This document shows positions 21,001 through 24,333 of a stretch of DNA of 64,000 bases, one piece after another. The number at the start of each line of letters is the position of its first letter. Positions within the stretch are counted from its first letter, which is position 1. Source of the stretch: Streptomyces sp. B3I8 (lineage in GTDB: Bacteria; Actinomycetota; Actinomycetes; Streptomycetales; Streptomycetaceae); contig NZ_JAUSYN010000001.1 of the NCBI RefSeq assembly GCF_030816915.1, forward strand, positions 310,001 through 374,000, written 5' to 3'. The position numbers were made by a program, and so were the translations under genes. The notes under the pieces are model-generated. The model did not search any database. It was not told the origin of the DNA and saw only the letters and a program-made list of their open reading frames with translations.

Positions 21001-23477
21001 CCGATGCGGAACGGGTCCGACGCGGCAGGGGTGTCCGTCACGGACAGCTCCACGGCCCCGCCGGTACGGGCATCGGTACCCGTCGGCGGGTCGACGAGGC
21101 GCACCTCGACGTGCAGCCGGTCGCCGGACTCCGGGAGGTACGAACCGTCGTTGACGCCGGAGTCCAGCAGGGCGCGCATCCGCTCCTGCAACTCCTGGCG
21201 GGTCTCGGGGCCGGCGCCGGGTCCCGCTGTCACCGGGAGCTCCAGCGTGAGGGCCCGCACCCACCTGCCGTCGTCGGTGGGCACGCGCTGCACCGTGGTC
21301 CGGCCGGCCGGACCACCGCCCCGCTCCGCACCGCCCGGCCGCGAGGGCGCGCCGTCGGACACGGCCCCCGCGTCCACGTGCACGACGTGCGGGGGCACGG
21401 AGGCCTGCCGGGGCCGCCACTGCTCGGGACGGACGGGTTCCGGGTGCGCGGGACGGGCGGGGTGGACGGCGGGCGCCGGTCCGGTCCCGTCGGCGGCGGA
21501 CGGCACGGTGGTGCCGGTGCCGGTCTCCTCCGTACGGTTGCCGTCCGCGCGGGTGCCGGCGGTGTCCTCCCCGGTACCCCCGAGGTCGCGGTACCGGTTC
21601 CGCGCGGCCGGGTCGTGGTCACCGGCGGACGTACCGCCCCGGCCGCTGCCCGCCCCGGACTCCGTACGCGGTCCGGACTCCGTACGCGGTCCGGCCCCGG
21701 CGCCCCCGGCCGCCGGGTGGGCGGCATGACCGGGGGCCTCCGGCGCCGGGCCGGGTGTGCCGGGGAGTCCGTCACCGGGCGCGGGGTCCGGCACCGTGTG
21801 GAGGGTGCCGTCGTCGGACGCGGTGTCCCCTGTCGTGCCGCGAGCCCCCGGCGAGGACACCGGCGCGGTGGCGGCAGGTGCGGTCGGAGTGGACGGGGAG
21901 GACGGGGAGGACAGGGGGGACAGGGAGGACGCCGTGGACGGAGTTGACGTCACGCCGCCACCGGTCGGCACGGTGCCCGCACCGCCCGACGGAGCTCCCG
22001 TCGGCACCGTCCCTGCACCGGGCAGGGGCGCGGTGCCGAACCGCCCGGCCGGCGAGGAACCACCGACTCCCGCCCCCGGATAGGGATCCCCGCCGGTGGT
22101 CGGAACGTAGCCGTTCGAGCCCGCGCCCGTACCGGCACCGACATCGGTTCCGGTGCCCGTACCGGTGCCGGTGCCGGTGCCGAAGTCCGTATCGGCACCG
22201 GCACCGCTGCCGACATACGTGTCGGTGTCGGTGTCGAAGTCGCTGTCGATCGTGTACACCGTGGCCGTGTCGGAGTCCGGGTACGGATCCGGATACGGCT
22301 CCGTGGTGCCCCCCGCGTCCGGGATCCGCGTCCCGTCCTTCGACGTGCCGGTGTACGCCCCCGTGACGGGCGTGTGCGGAACGGCGGTGTGCGGAGGCGG
22401 TGTCCACGTCGGCGTCGGCGTGCCCGTAGTGGTGATCGCGTGCCCCGACGCCCCGCTCCGCGGGCTCCCGGACGGGAAGAGTGCGGAACCCGGTCCGGGC
22501 AGCGGGTTGGCGGTGCCGGACGGGCCCCGGTAGCCGGTGAACGCGTTGTTCAGCGACTTCCCGGCGCGCTCGATACCGGCGCCGATGACCATTTCGCTGA
22601 CGGCGCTGGCGCTGCCGCCGGCGAGGGACAGCAGGTCGAACTTCCACTTGCCGTCCATCAGTCCGTTGACGAGGAACTCGGCGACGCCCTCGCTGGGCCC
22701 CTCGCTGGCGCCGTCGCGGAACGCGTGGCCGCCGAACTGCGCGTACTTGTTGCCGCCGAAGTTCTTGAACTGGTTCTTGTAGACGTTCCCGATGGTCTTG
22801 GAGATGCCCGAGCCGAGGGAACCCGCGATGGCGCCCACCGCGGCGGACTTGAGGATGTCCTTGACGTCGAATCCGCCCGGCCGGCGTTTGCCGTCGTTGA
22901 GGGCGATCATGGCCAGCCGCACCGCGAAGGTGGTGAGGGCCTCCTGCACCGCCTCGCTCAGGCCGGGCATGAGGTGCGTCTGGTTGAGGAGGCGGAACAG
23001 GACGGTGAGCACGGCCAGCCGGGAGCGGGCCTTGGCCAGGGCGGTCTGGCCGAAGGAGAGGCCGCCGGTGAAGAAGGACATCGCCGCGATGATCGCGAGA
23101 TGGGCCAGGAGCAGGAGGGCCTCGGCGATGATCTCGTACTTGGACTCCATGATGTTCCTGGAGTGCTTCGTCCGGTTGTCCGAGATCTGCCGCAGCTGGG
23201 CGGACAGGTCCGACATGGTGTCCGAACCGTGCCGGTCGGTGAGGGTGGCCATCGCCTCCTTGAAGCGGTCCGCCACCTCGGGCGGCAGGGCGCCGTCCAC
23301 CTTTCCGACCAGGTCGTTGATGCGGTCGCGCAGGTCCAGCACCCGGTTCCCGTAGTCGTCGTACGGCTCACTGCTCTCGTACGCCATGTCGGAGGACCCC
23401 TGCAGCGGCAGTTCGCCGAGCAGGACGAAGAGGATCCAGCGGACCTCGTCGGGGAATTCGATGCTGTCGCGGATCAA
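1..23477 (-). CDS. Giant T7SS-associated polymorphic-toxin-like protein (lonely Cys type), 5' part; continues past the left edge
   Basis: The frame is open from 23477 to base 1, at least 7,825 codons. I translated many stretches and found no stop. I chose the TTG at 23477 because a GGAAAG ribosome site ends nine bases upstream, the upstream gene stops two bases before it, and the first residues (IEFPDEVRW, then GSSDMAY) resemble WXG100-like N-termini; ATG 23387 is the alternative. Domains by residue: 1-270 helical WXG100-like with hydrophobic segments; 270-860 mostly Gly/Thr/Pro-rich linker; about 1010-1620, 3205-3830 and 7020-7560 His/Cys modules; 1840-1970 partial module; about 2860-3130 zinc peptidase; 3830-5640 beta-rich, unrecognised; 5640-5800 coiled coil; 5900-6020 papain-like toxin domain; from 7676 a fourth module. 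It sits last in the minus-strand T7SS gene run, so it is probably a secreted or surface effector. The function is inferred; the protein end is unseen. Confidence 0.88.
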   Translation of the reverse strand, partial: MIRDSIEFPDEVRWILFVLLGELPLQGSSDMAYESSEPYDDYGNRVLDLRDRINDLVGKVDGALPPEVADRFKEAMATLTDRHGSDTMSDLSAQLRQISDNRTKHSRNIMESKYEIIAEALLLLAHLAIIAAMSFFTGGLSFGQTALAKARSRLAVLTVLFRLLNQTHLMPGLSEAVQEALTTFAVRLAMIALNDGKRRPGGFDVKDILKSAAVGAIAGSLGSGISKTIGNVYKNQFKNFGGNKYAQFGGHAFRDGASEGPSEGVAEFLVNGLMDGKWKFDLLSLAGGSASAVSEMVIGAGIERAGKSLNNAFTGYRGPSGTANPLPGPGSALFPSGSPRSGASGHAITTTGTPTPTWTPPPHTAVPHTPVTGAYTGTSKDGTRIPDAGGTTEPYPDPYPDSDTATVYTIDSDFDTDTDTYVGSGAGADTDFGTGTGTGTGTGTDVGAGTGAGSNGYVPTTGGDPYPGAGVGGSSPAGRFGTAPLPGAGTVPTGAPSGGAGTVPTGGGVTSTPSTASSLSPLSSPSSPSTPTAPAATAPVSSPGARGTTGDTASDDGTLHTVPDPAPGDGLPGTPGPAPEAPGHAAHPAAGGAGAGPRTESGPRTESGAGSGRGGTSAGDHDPAARNRYRDLGGTGEDTAGTRADGNRTEETGTGTTVPSAADGTGPAPAVHPARPAHPEPVRPEQWRPRQASVPPHVVHVDAGAVSDGAPSRPGGAERGGGPAGRTTVQRVPTDDGRWVRALTLELPVTAGPGAGPETRQELQERMRALLDSGVNDGSYLPESGDRLHVEVRLVDPPTGTDARTGGAVELSVTDTPAASDPFRIGLPPDDPALAPGERDRRRTESDTAVLRQILRHAGIRPAPQGGPRPVLPPEALHAIEAMTGAEKETETGPTATVTSPTRTVTSSSGPSTTPTPGVTSSSGPDVSPAGPGSSPSGVPAGPGARPAVVSAGPDATPASPRQDRDGAPDDIPDDAPQRAPRPARARGLADRDDDVRTAPAAPPAAPPAGTPSVPTAESPADALVRVFGPGITADADHRGLLDAMTVLDAARAGDRRFGAGPVDLDGIVRWLFHVTPATALGHPEYRNTLAAVASAARHGRAATLAAVAAHIFHRSGNPAPSTAVTDGNGRPTGRNWTAQPDLRVRVDRVGADEAGQITRALAPWPGQVHVVVAERTDTGLLRLRHAGGADMAVEEDVFTELVVHDPDRRPGDPVILLVSDPEGLRNEALARRTADRVGARVWSTDGHLYLAPGSGLSGALLPVLAADPQASTATGTWVPSDPGLAPDDPRATVTATDGSAFPEDDVYSFALTTLDGQQLTGRAFLDPREMAEFERPAREVSAMRHYVDHQEASPSGEPARSSGLLPLPRALADSYVTIGHGDPGAMALPRRSTGGNARVDAGEFGRMLARRKSLARLPYDQPVWILWCRQALRAPGTDLLEHPVAAQSVANRTGRVVHAVDGALTLLEARNGNPPALVKFDDPAGPAHRFEEFRPEPLKVALAVLTEIAGLPPSLSKKRLTRALRWVRALRATYGVDIDSSPSRRTEFTELLQGFGALEMLRVNAQGNSDTGPLTWRTLEHLVGEHAVRRGADRALTGDSLRHFLDQARAGTLTDQDVSITPAPPVPPAAPVTPAAPAASAAPAASAAPAASAAPAASAAPAASAAPAASSAPSAVSPGRPLGPPPGQRATPDPAPSEAEALAQFRFTDDPGTAGTTGVTRNSTRPRSESGAVRDAWAGLLFGPAARRDHTPRTLRDTAASLRALARAQASDTSVATGGPGEVHDLARRVLGLGPDITVHARHLRLLGSLALAASPAELADAGALAHRLGRRDAALGRESRLTPENGTGRNWTGTGDQVPPPTSYTVEDEDGEPSAWPAPWSAPHMLLAGTDGDSIVLHTARGRLVLDDLGEFALLVARDGARPAGADIVLAFPHPRIAALAGHVADLTGGRVWYSEHDPRLSTDWRTGADHLTLGPVDEAAGPLWTSVRPDRDGEGDSDGESDSDGDVSDILGMYEDEPAPVPDPGSDPDPGSDPADGTRPRRPAPLTTTHYGVTDRRGAGVLFRRPGGIRGEWRAPRTPADTGSTGDTGDTGDTGDVPRLALSAQRTHETLVTERPVLRISADRTLAVEDGAYGQQVFATAETIARASVAQARAGLAVRLRADEELSIVLPVPGGGRRRLYRVTPDFPTRPGQSMEEACRDFADMLAGNFRTSHLVFRPAEGGPAVTAPVNASDGVEVTGTHHLAEALGTVADGGLPPDDTGPVWAASYVRRDDRPAGGDGGGPLPGRAYGSALSPAKAADPRRDALSGAARRIGVNEHAWAGIGEGYLFQSVAARGEHGGPSLEINYARPEDPVRPRFGYHFGTVVLASEDGSHQISLENHTRVSQREHRHRRAVRANLRIHELEELRENAARLRREIERRQSAGAAARDLAELHGHLDLTLALTGAKRAEEALRAAPEGSPERAAAERTLEGAVRAAAQRVGQLEAVIPGSHQWYLRMYSRRPGETAHDTNAELYEDRPSAQANLFTAVVLRGQQALPVSVTFDRGATHTPEGARYALRHLAEVVARTALWNAAGGLPLPDVRVTGRHTGRLTGRDTARARAAAVAASFRQELARELDALQDGTPHPRLTADLLTVEPVTAREGRSAAPDGDTGTVDLTVDDRRGGPRRTAVRGPRDGTRQPGLKGGSRDDGLDPVARQWPIGRPVTLVRPRFGGVAPASVVPLTDLPAPGTPADGAPGRWFTYVRAAASRSEPFRYDVADTGHLRLPGGHEVPPTGWTRFGDDFVHTETGTLLRGDSGWAGRVANMDTLAGVMADLDPDAASHRIVADASALYLVPEDGTGTALRIPLREPATPAPSKMPEPSAATPGGVPADSVGWLTGLPAGERRTALAGLASAERERLAADPAVVDGLRRTLPAGEFAEVAAELMVRVPAGVERPVSARGAVRTQVARLLRDPEVAARLLKGGSRVVVVPRGEAITSLGPFRDLAGRRTADGRPWEGVRGVGRRTAGVTEENLLGERTTVATDHPFHPDGYSSTVHEVAHTVHQYGLDEADKRLIREAFAATGEEAWPDGPLYSAGGDGRRRGPNYSSRDEYEFFAQLTNVYLRANAGLDPFTGERRNNAGPQWVARFQPTLLPLLRRLYGADPDAVFSGAVNPVRETRAEEEMFEGFRALWDRAEDAHRARAHDPAPVPAPGPRRSAPAPAGVPAAPPAGGVSRERYRELSDAVVRAFGPGPATEARLPQLVAALAVLDGARAGDARFGTGPIDLDGIVRRVLHLPDTHALGESDYLGALVGAAGAVPQGRASSLAAIAAHVFQQSGRLSAATVMAGPDGRPAGRNWTGIADPRLLADRVGLDRDGRLTEVPSPWGPRAHLVFAVRADTGLLILKGPDGGQRTVDDEEFAEIIAHDPARRPGDPVVLLVADPEGQRDETLARTVAERTAGRVWSTDGQVRLRPSTRVAGRRYPVLVVSGRGDRPTGTWIPSDPGLVQEDPSATVTAADGSVFPDGDVQSFALTTADGKRLTGRAFLTPRDMADAEEGFRSASAVRDYYDLRAATGNTPSRRGAPRPLPRAFADSYIAAGHGDGGRMVLPRRSTGKDQYVEARELGRMLARRRSLRRMPPDRPVWMLWCETAARPSVRADRLAHPAPAQLIANETRRTVVSSDASLGLELGAGRTDRLVKFDDPDAPAFRIEELAPEPTADGLTALADRAGLAGTVPERAERALRWVRALRATHGGTIDTDPARAAEFHSLLEGLGALETLRTGAAGNSDTGPLTWRTLEHLVGGWAARQGWDRALTADALERFLDQARTGGLTDVDVVEAGEDGEPAPPAAPPATASAAPSSPAAPRGELSAYARAYGTAHDGHVDLAWFEETPAPVLDGLYTQITEALGIPESGAGAVRAHLEEALGAAAIELHRPSLRGSRGHRITVHHDGRERTVDIRLAHRDPVLPTEQTGDRRPPGDVGVERSAEGSQTSSAGENWGNFRTGALPWTLAGPAGGGGPLHRGDVSVTMTLVHHQLTESVGVGETFRITSRQQSKDPALPLELDARWQVRVDTPRETPGGWSPARSHGTVTTRLPAHRVLDDGAREALPTRAAALDDIPLWGAESIAEPGRLLAGALTEPALAALTGLSEESRQALEEFLSEQFLRGTLQLQADGGVFSPVLTDADDHAVGVLRLTARLTPGHPTLVTPAHAFDLETHLSHGVSLEHSARFTSGIGVEAAGGPGLTADHRPGHPAFTTSVGGRLTGRLGAGWQVDEAHDVTGSATLTHVLTHQGTHLLTPAAVTYELTLYGAGGGEVRRTFGPWEDGARLTTPDRSTLEGRRPGPGETRELPPRLEGLHALGTAETVFAAEGAGRLLERAEQWLRQEGFLPPAEHHDTTLPMRLDEPLRQARLTNLRRLRQLRGRLGLAAAMTGAVDGGHSLWFELPRTLAGTRRVRLRLGVVRDISRPTAHTRRLPDVGRHGISRYEASSARRRGTAFTGTAGGGGAFGIPLGDGEGILEAGGDHTGTRQTGAAVSTGAATGFEQSAEAPGGSDVFTVPVTFSLDLYEGAGDAPLVRFGDGPGTADGTLSLLVPHHRTRPPGTNTTVPGPRPGHVITVLGPDGPDGHPLADPVPVPLPEGAVVDTFRGTAALMEALRRIAAGTPAPSPAPGARREPGLRREPGIAPSDAFASSGALERQARHGSDTAGWARHVNRAAAFASRLLPPPLARAARLPYIWGSAARERVSAAVAGAPRNDAGTLAAEAQYTGIRPAQLISRAAQILGGRYVVEGLTLPGMAADQVMLVEIEGRLHHPRHLGVHTLKSGHGTVAADTAGRQRTTGRARRTNVTLAGLQRGAKERPAGLEHQFNPAFRHGYARRTEDESSLGSGTRVSRSLTQEGTHHLVGADVTLTVTVRRGTRNVLGNTFGLGEHAPVTVTVHLPGAVTFLAPEAALLRHPQWSAHLPGPPPAELPPPDVPLPDRFARTRELGLGTVLSVTQLDDPHTRVERRDRLRRELTDLVENEAPGVTRPGHASYLLGVATEIARHTEPNALRALPGRGRRGVRFQFLHHAYGGARLVEVSLAAEPALQTPGLRALRGRAAGAGGLAVTQAHTPDSRGDARTVGRTHQVAVTPLSRHSRPGGPPRTDRTGPSATLTAADTRVRRTEISDENRVTTQTDNGADFDGVDYTVTASVRSELVTQWPAGIPGGLLQAGILSAAHLDGDTAARLGTWVRRLLTGRPRNTVTVPVAVSLRFAAAESVPPAEHRGPLRPALLDSDPRRTEPFASGPPLVPSGAAPVLDFNGFPELARALEQVAPALSAAWGLPANASSEAAATRLGELVQAGRITLAAPGAATGLSPRMPGSWPLASPGEAPVLTVTLHSPRPVTGADDITVDRATKQTRSSVSGSSAAGSLTLTGRTLHDLRHGSRHLVGVDVPLVAQQPHASSVGATAAGAGHHGLRAEDTPGGPGLRSHETLVDLVATVEGPAGVRHVTGTATVRLPEQDLLGFGLTPARPDAGIYDLPAVLADQDAEDLRDWTRHPLTDLPRVLAGAVDERDSAARLWLALGADPQGHLLARALHVASRTAALAGKPVELVLRTPTGVRHWPFAPDGTLADTTGATREQWAALHGAVRAWTEAADAEHRAVAEEQDLTAHLAAATTALHGSQRALEAAEAAHREARAALERATGPGPVPREDARPEPAEPGAGRDAAARARDAEARAARTADRRRRFRDDDRTRLEEIERALRDLRADRRSRTRAQREALRALPGLAAALDTTRRVEGTGASASFLGPLASAPARWPAPAVRPGDPARPHPAAPRASGTTTPTSPATSAAGPTTGPSAGPSTTSPATPPADPFAVPPAAPTTAAPSALSTAPPPAVPPAAATREALLRTVRRVAARTAARETDGGRSVERCLQSLTALRDELYPGGMRAAVALDDLAAGPRTTGPRTSLAQGPGWRSVRDWDTVVRAVAAAGPGASALVLARRQGGLLGHAFAAVHVGDPGSVLWVDVSAGAGRALSALAPPVAPADARAVLVDPTGKVVEDGLPAFTASASTAHAVLDRPVTDRYGALGIEAEHQRVFVVLGLDDGGHHGKKALAHGNGLKIVTEYMHFYRTGDRLTLARPETAPGQPEPLRVRALIGEFVTDPAAVLPGERGLTPGEALRRLERLRRAMETTDRERTPLPLSALLPQGDGWHATDLGLRAQVLPAPEDYTGSSYTQLTVGQPALGLLDVQEAAYARLSTKLLAPVIDAGRTVAYDTTAAFAGHVLGRGDVPRSLSPFLTVIPDVEEVAGYAWLAFQNVMATPGAMVFSYASPGGTENTLIKNLLMAAPRPALDRVLRALRPRTRAFLRAAHHHVSALFRAQAERTVGHYQNRAVAPRRLLAPGFFDAVGIVEVPLNEQTTAALTGRTSRGERVTQQQAVGMDDHPGLDIGQGALDLGLVPLELRHLGLTGRFLSPEELEQLVEEFAELSRRAYERARTFAAPLPADVLTASVLRVLDDPAVAGTAGFLEAATSGLPMADGRSRAVISHADGLRVASALGRRALGTPLPADAPEQRLLRRAVEATAAALPRLAPAARDRIAALVEAARAALTVLADPDATPPALPWHQEVVTAGGLRIPLEKVSLVRHRDARGMPVGVSSRPDSDWGDPRRHTYALLPETTHHTLLSHGPAPQEGPLQPLPFEAAHLVGLRGDGSGVALALADGGAVLVDHESLVDLLFAVDPVLNALPPETAALFPAADLTGPPARDPLRWPVPGQVLANGLDRWVWATAGGHEPVLAPGDGENGPRFLLPGGNGEGNGDGWSGFRPEPAGPELAGLAEYFTGDRGRAADVLTWIRAVRLVYGPTLEDDREAFGALLTGFWALERGRAGDGTAEPPGPLTWPELRQTISAYFATGTLAEPPLPMALPFLLVAAAGAAGIHLEMSRWNLTPRHHAPRAWGPTPAAQPLTFPAAPPAAPPATGPNAQASTGPASTGPASTGPASTGPASTGPASTAPMAPARPAPSRPVPARPAPARPAPARPAPLPTAARPVLRPPTGTFTGPLDPLLGPGTLLTGPSGRPQGRNWTARPAGQVSPGTTRLVEITPPTGARVVRQERAPWPDSAYVVGADGAAGQVWTADGRVLDPDTVADVLAADPELARLDPDVPLVLALPFAASGYMTALRALSVRLGRPVWGPVGNGTLLPDGRPPTPGPAPAPAPGQAPVQPLTLTLGPALIDAGPTLPVGGWVSVDPSGGTTTHMDREWTALDGTRFRDSDVETRPLGDTGYRRFGRMAVSATDAVRLREENFRRYPAMRNLVHMVPAGPAHHPVETEPVTPDAAVYVYAGHGMPGRMMLPLLDGRTVWLSKQDAARYLAGLTDVRELPPGHRLRLEVCWSASDGNPYAGHAAHLPAPRVDDPLEDVSQAQHVANATRRETDAPTRPTGLTNLRRGAMAAADGERGRVVRHRPEPTDADLDRLARDADLHTGPGPVPDEARHTALRLVRALRRGLGTEVEDDAARHARLWQGIAALEHLRAADPALNRLTPFRMELWEFLTAQHTGRPADRAGLEALLEHARTVRAARPQARLTAEIPVPALLSALAHLGAGGEALVRHVQGLPATAVPAPRQWASTLWAAVRAAHHESLLSPDEQERHGRAVLHLPPADPWDPQAQETMRALTAKAVVAGVDPGDTEALAAFHLVESGAFAPATRLPVTGPDRMSQGVNWSAAPAPAGVAADSPRYAVPGPAGTVTARSRTLPPWAGPGLPQPLLRMVHVERPGTVALHLPGGRRTDVSDEEFLALLDLDPVLRAVPLHLPVLFLTTGPGALTADLVTRFAQRTG
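800..2420 (-). other. His/Cys (lonely Cys) module 3 of the giant protein, more divergent
   Basis: GRNWT occurs near 2280, followed by VWTADG, a GGWVSVDPSG segment, YAGHGMPG with His7331, and LEVCWS with Cys7378, a distance of 47 residues. The Trp follows the Cys here rather than preceding it. A fourth module begins at about 450 (GVNWS near 340) and leaves the window at base 1. Confidence 0.62.
2488..2562 (-). repeat. Five perfect 15-base tandem repeats in the giant gene
   Basis: The plus-strand unit is GTGGAGGCGGGGCCC, encoding Gly-Pro-Ala-Ser-Thr repeats on the minus strand. The repeat lies in a Pro/Ala-rich linker just before His/Cys module 3. Confidence 0.9.
5420..5790 (-). other. Papain-like toxin (Tox-PL, glutamine-deamidase type) domain within the giant protein
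   Basis: RSVERCLQSL provides Cys5913, LLGHAFAAVHVG provides His5992, and LWVDVSAG provides Asp6009. The order Cys, His (in a GHA motif) and Asp after a hydrophobic strand is the triad of papain-fold toxins of the Tox-PL group, several of which deamidate glutamine in host proteins. A charged coiled coil precedes the domain. Which target it modifies, or whether it is active, cannot be read from the sequence. Confidence 0.65.
11990..13860 (-). other. His/Cys (lonely Cys) module 2 of the giant protein
   Basis: This is a second copy of the same architecture: DLDGIVRRVLHL, GRNWT near 13440, VWSTDG, GTWIPSDPGL, GHGDGG with His3590, VWMLWC with Cys3638, and GPLTWRTLEHLVG. The His-to-Cys distance is 48 residues, identical to module 1. 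The two modules also share long stretches of similarity at the nucleotide level, which points to internal duplication. Confidence 0.7.
14120..14900 (-). other. Anthrax lethal factor-like zinc metallopeptidase domain within the giant protein
   Basis: The motif HEVAH (His3045, Glu3046, His3049) is a zincin active site. About 46 residues later comes YSSRDEYEFFAQLTN, where Tyr3095 and Glu3102 are seven residues apart. The anthrax lethal factor catalytic domain has the same arrangement, a Tyr and then a zinc-binding Glu seven residues on, within a similar EFFA segment. All key residues are present, so the domain could be active. It lies between the partial module and module 2. The assignment rests on motif and spacing. 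Confidence 0.7.
18481..18570 (-). repeat. Five perfect 18-base tandem repeats in the giant gene
   Basis: The plus-strand unit is GCGGATGCGGCCGGCGCG, five identical copies in a row. On the coding strand it gives Ala-Ala-Ser-Ala-Ala-Pro repeats, a flexible linker directly after His/Cys module 1. Identical copies suggest recent slippage or selection for length. Confidence 0.9.
18617..20447 (-). other. His/Cys (lonely Cys) module 1 of the giant protein
   Basis: This roughly 610-residue module runs in a fixed order: a helical lead-in with DLDGIVRWLF, the motif GRNWT near 20060, a beta-rich segment ending VWSTDG, then GTWVPSDPGL, a GHGD motif with His1381, a VWILWC motif with Cys1429, and a helical tail with GPLTWRTLEHLVG. 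The His-Gly and Trp-Cys arrangement resembles the catalytic dyad of caspase-like (clan CD) cysteine peptidases. That likeness is my inference from motif order and spacing only. Confidence 0.7.
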
Positions 23478-23479
23478 CG

Positions 23480-23851
23480 TCAGTGCTTTCCACTGCCCTT
23501 GTCGCCCACGGCGCCGGTCTGCCCCTTGAGCAGGGCGATGTCGTCCATCGCCTGCCCCTGGGCGCCGCGGATGCCGTGGAGCTCCTGGAGGTGGCCCTCC
23601 ACGATGCCGACGAAGGCGTCGCCGATGGCGCCGAGGGCGTCGACGACGTACTGCACGTCCTTCCTGGACTGCGGGCCCGCCTCGCGGGCGAAGTCGTCGT
23701 CGACCCCGTACCAGTTGGAGGTGGGCTCCGTGGCGGCCACGAAGTCACCGGCCATGCCCCGGACGTCCTTGCCGAGTTCGCGCGCCTGCGTGATGAACGA
23801 CGAGAGCAGCGCGGGGTCGGCCTCGAAGGCCTTTCCGTATCCGTAGGTCAT
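23480..23851 (-). CDS. WXG100-like small secreted-type protein
   Basis: This 123-residue, mostly helical protein carries NWYG near residue 46, matching the W-x-G turn of WXG100 (ESAT-6-like) proteins. Family members form helical hairpin dimers and are exported by, or partner with substrates of, the type VII system. It sits directly before the giant gene, whose start lies two bases after this stop, so the two are probably translationally coupled. It may be the dedicated helical partner or chaperone of the giant protein's N-terminus. That role is inferred from position and size. Confidence 0.8.
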   Translation of the reverse strand: MTYGYGKAFEADPALLSSFITQARELGKDVRGMAGDFVAATEPTSNWYGVDDDFAREAGPQSRKDVQYVVDALGAIGDAFVGIVEGHLQELHGIRGAQGQAMDDIALLKGQTGAVGDKGSGKH

Positions 23852-23855
23852 CGCG

Positions 23856-24311
23856 TCATCCCTTCTCGCCGTCCTCGGTGATCTCGTCGCGGAGCCCGTC
23901 GCCCGCCCGCCGGCGGGCTTCCTCGTCCTTGTCGACGGTCTCCAGCAGGGGCCCGAAGATGTCGTCCCACTCCACGCCGGAGCCCTCGACGTGCGGCTGG
24001 AGCCCCGGGGTCTCGGACAGGGGCCGGAAGGCGTCCAGCACCATCCGCGCCACGTCGGCCTGGGCCTGGCGTACGGCCTCGATCAGGGCCGCGGAGAGCT
24101 GGGCGGCGCCCATGGTGCGGTACTTGCCGTTGAGGAACCGCACGTCGGCGAGGTGTCCCTGGGCGTCGACGATGACCTCCACGCTGCGGTCCTTCGAACG
24201 GACCGTCACCGTGGTGGCCCGCAGTTGCCGCTCGGCCCGGTCCACGGCCTGCCTGGTCTCCTCCAGTTCGGAGATGGCCCTGGCGAGCCTGTCCTTGATC
24301 GGTTCTGTCAT
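23856..24311 (-). CDS. YbaB/EbfC family-like protein in T7SS operon
   Basis: This is a 151-residue protein. The first half has a long N-terminal helix (ERQLRATTVTVRS) followed by a strand pair (VEVIVDAQGHL, then VRF) typical of the YbaB/EbfC fold, known from small nucleoid-associated proteins. Relatives of this fold are repeatedly found beside actinobacterial ESX genes. The acidic C-terminal extension is beyond the usual family length of about 105 residues. Only four bases separate it from the next gene. It could bind DNA or act as a secretion accessory; the sequence does not decide. Confidence 0.75.
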   Translation of the reverse strand: MTEPIKDRLARAISELEETRQAVDRAERQLRATTVTVRSKDRSVEVIVDAQGHLADVRFLNGKYRTMGAAQLSAALIEAVRQAQADVARMVLDAFRPLSETPGLQPHVEGSGVEWDDIFGPLLETVDKDEEARRRAGDGLRDEITEDGEKG

Positions 24312-24333
24312 GTCGTGCTCTTCCTCACCCGTC

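Noticed and set aside
14991..21947. Second long plus-strand open frame (about 2,318 codons)
   Set aside because: Same reason: it mirrors the minus-strand coding sequence and contains no recognisable domain.
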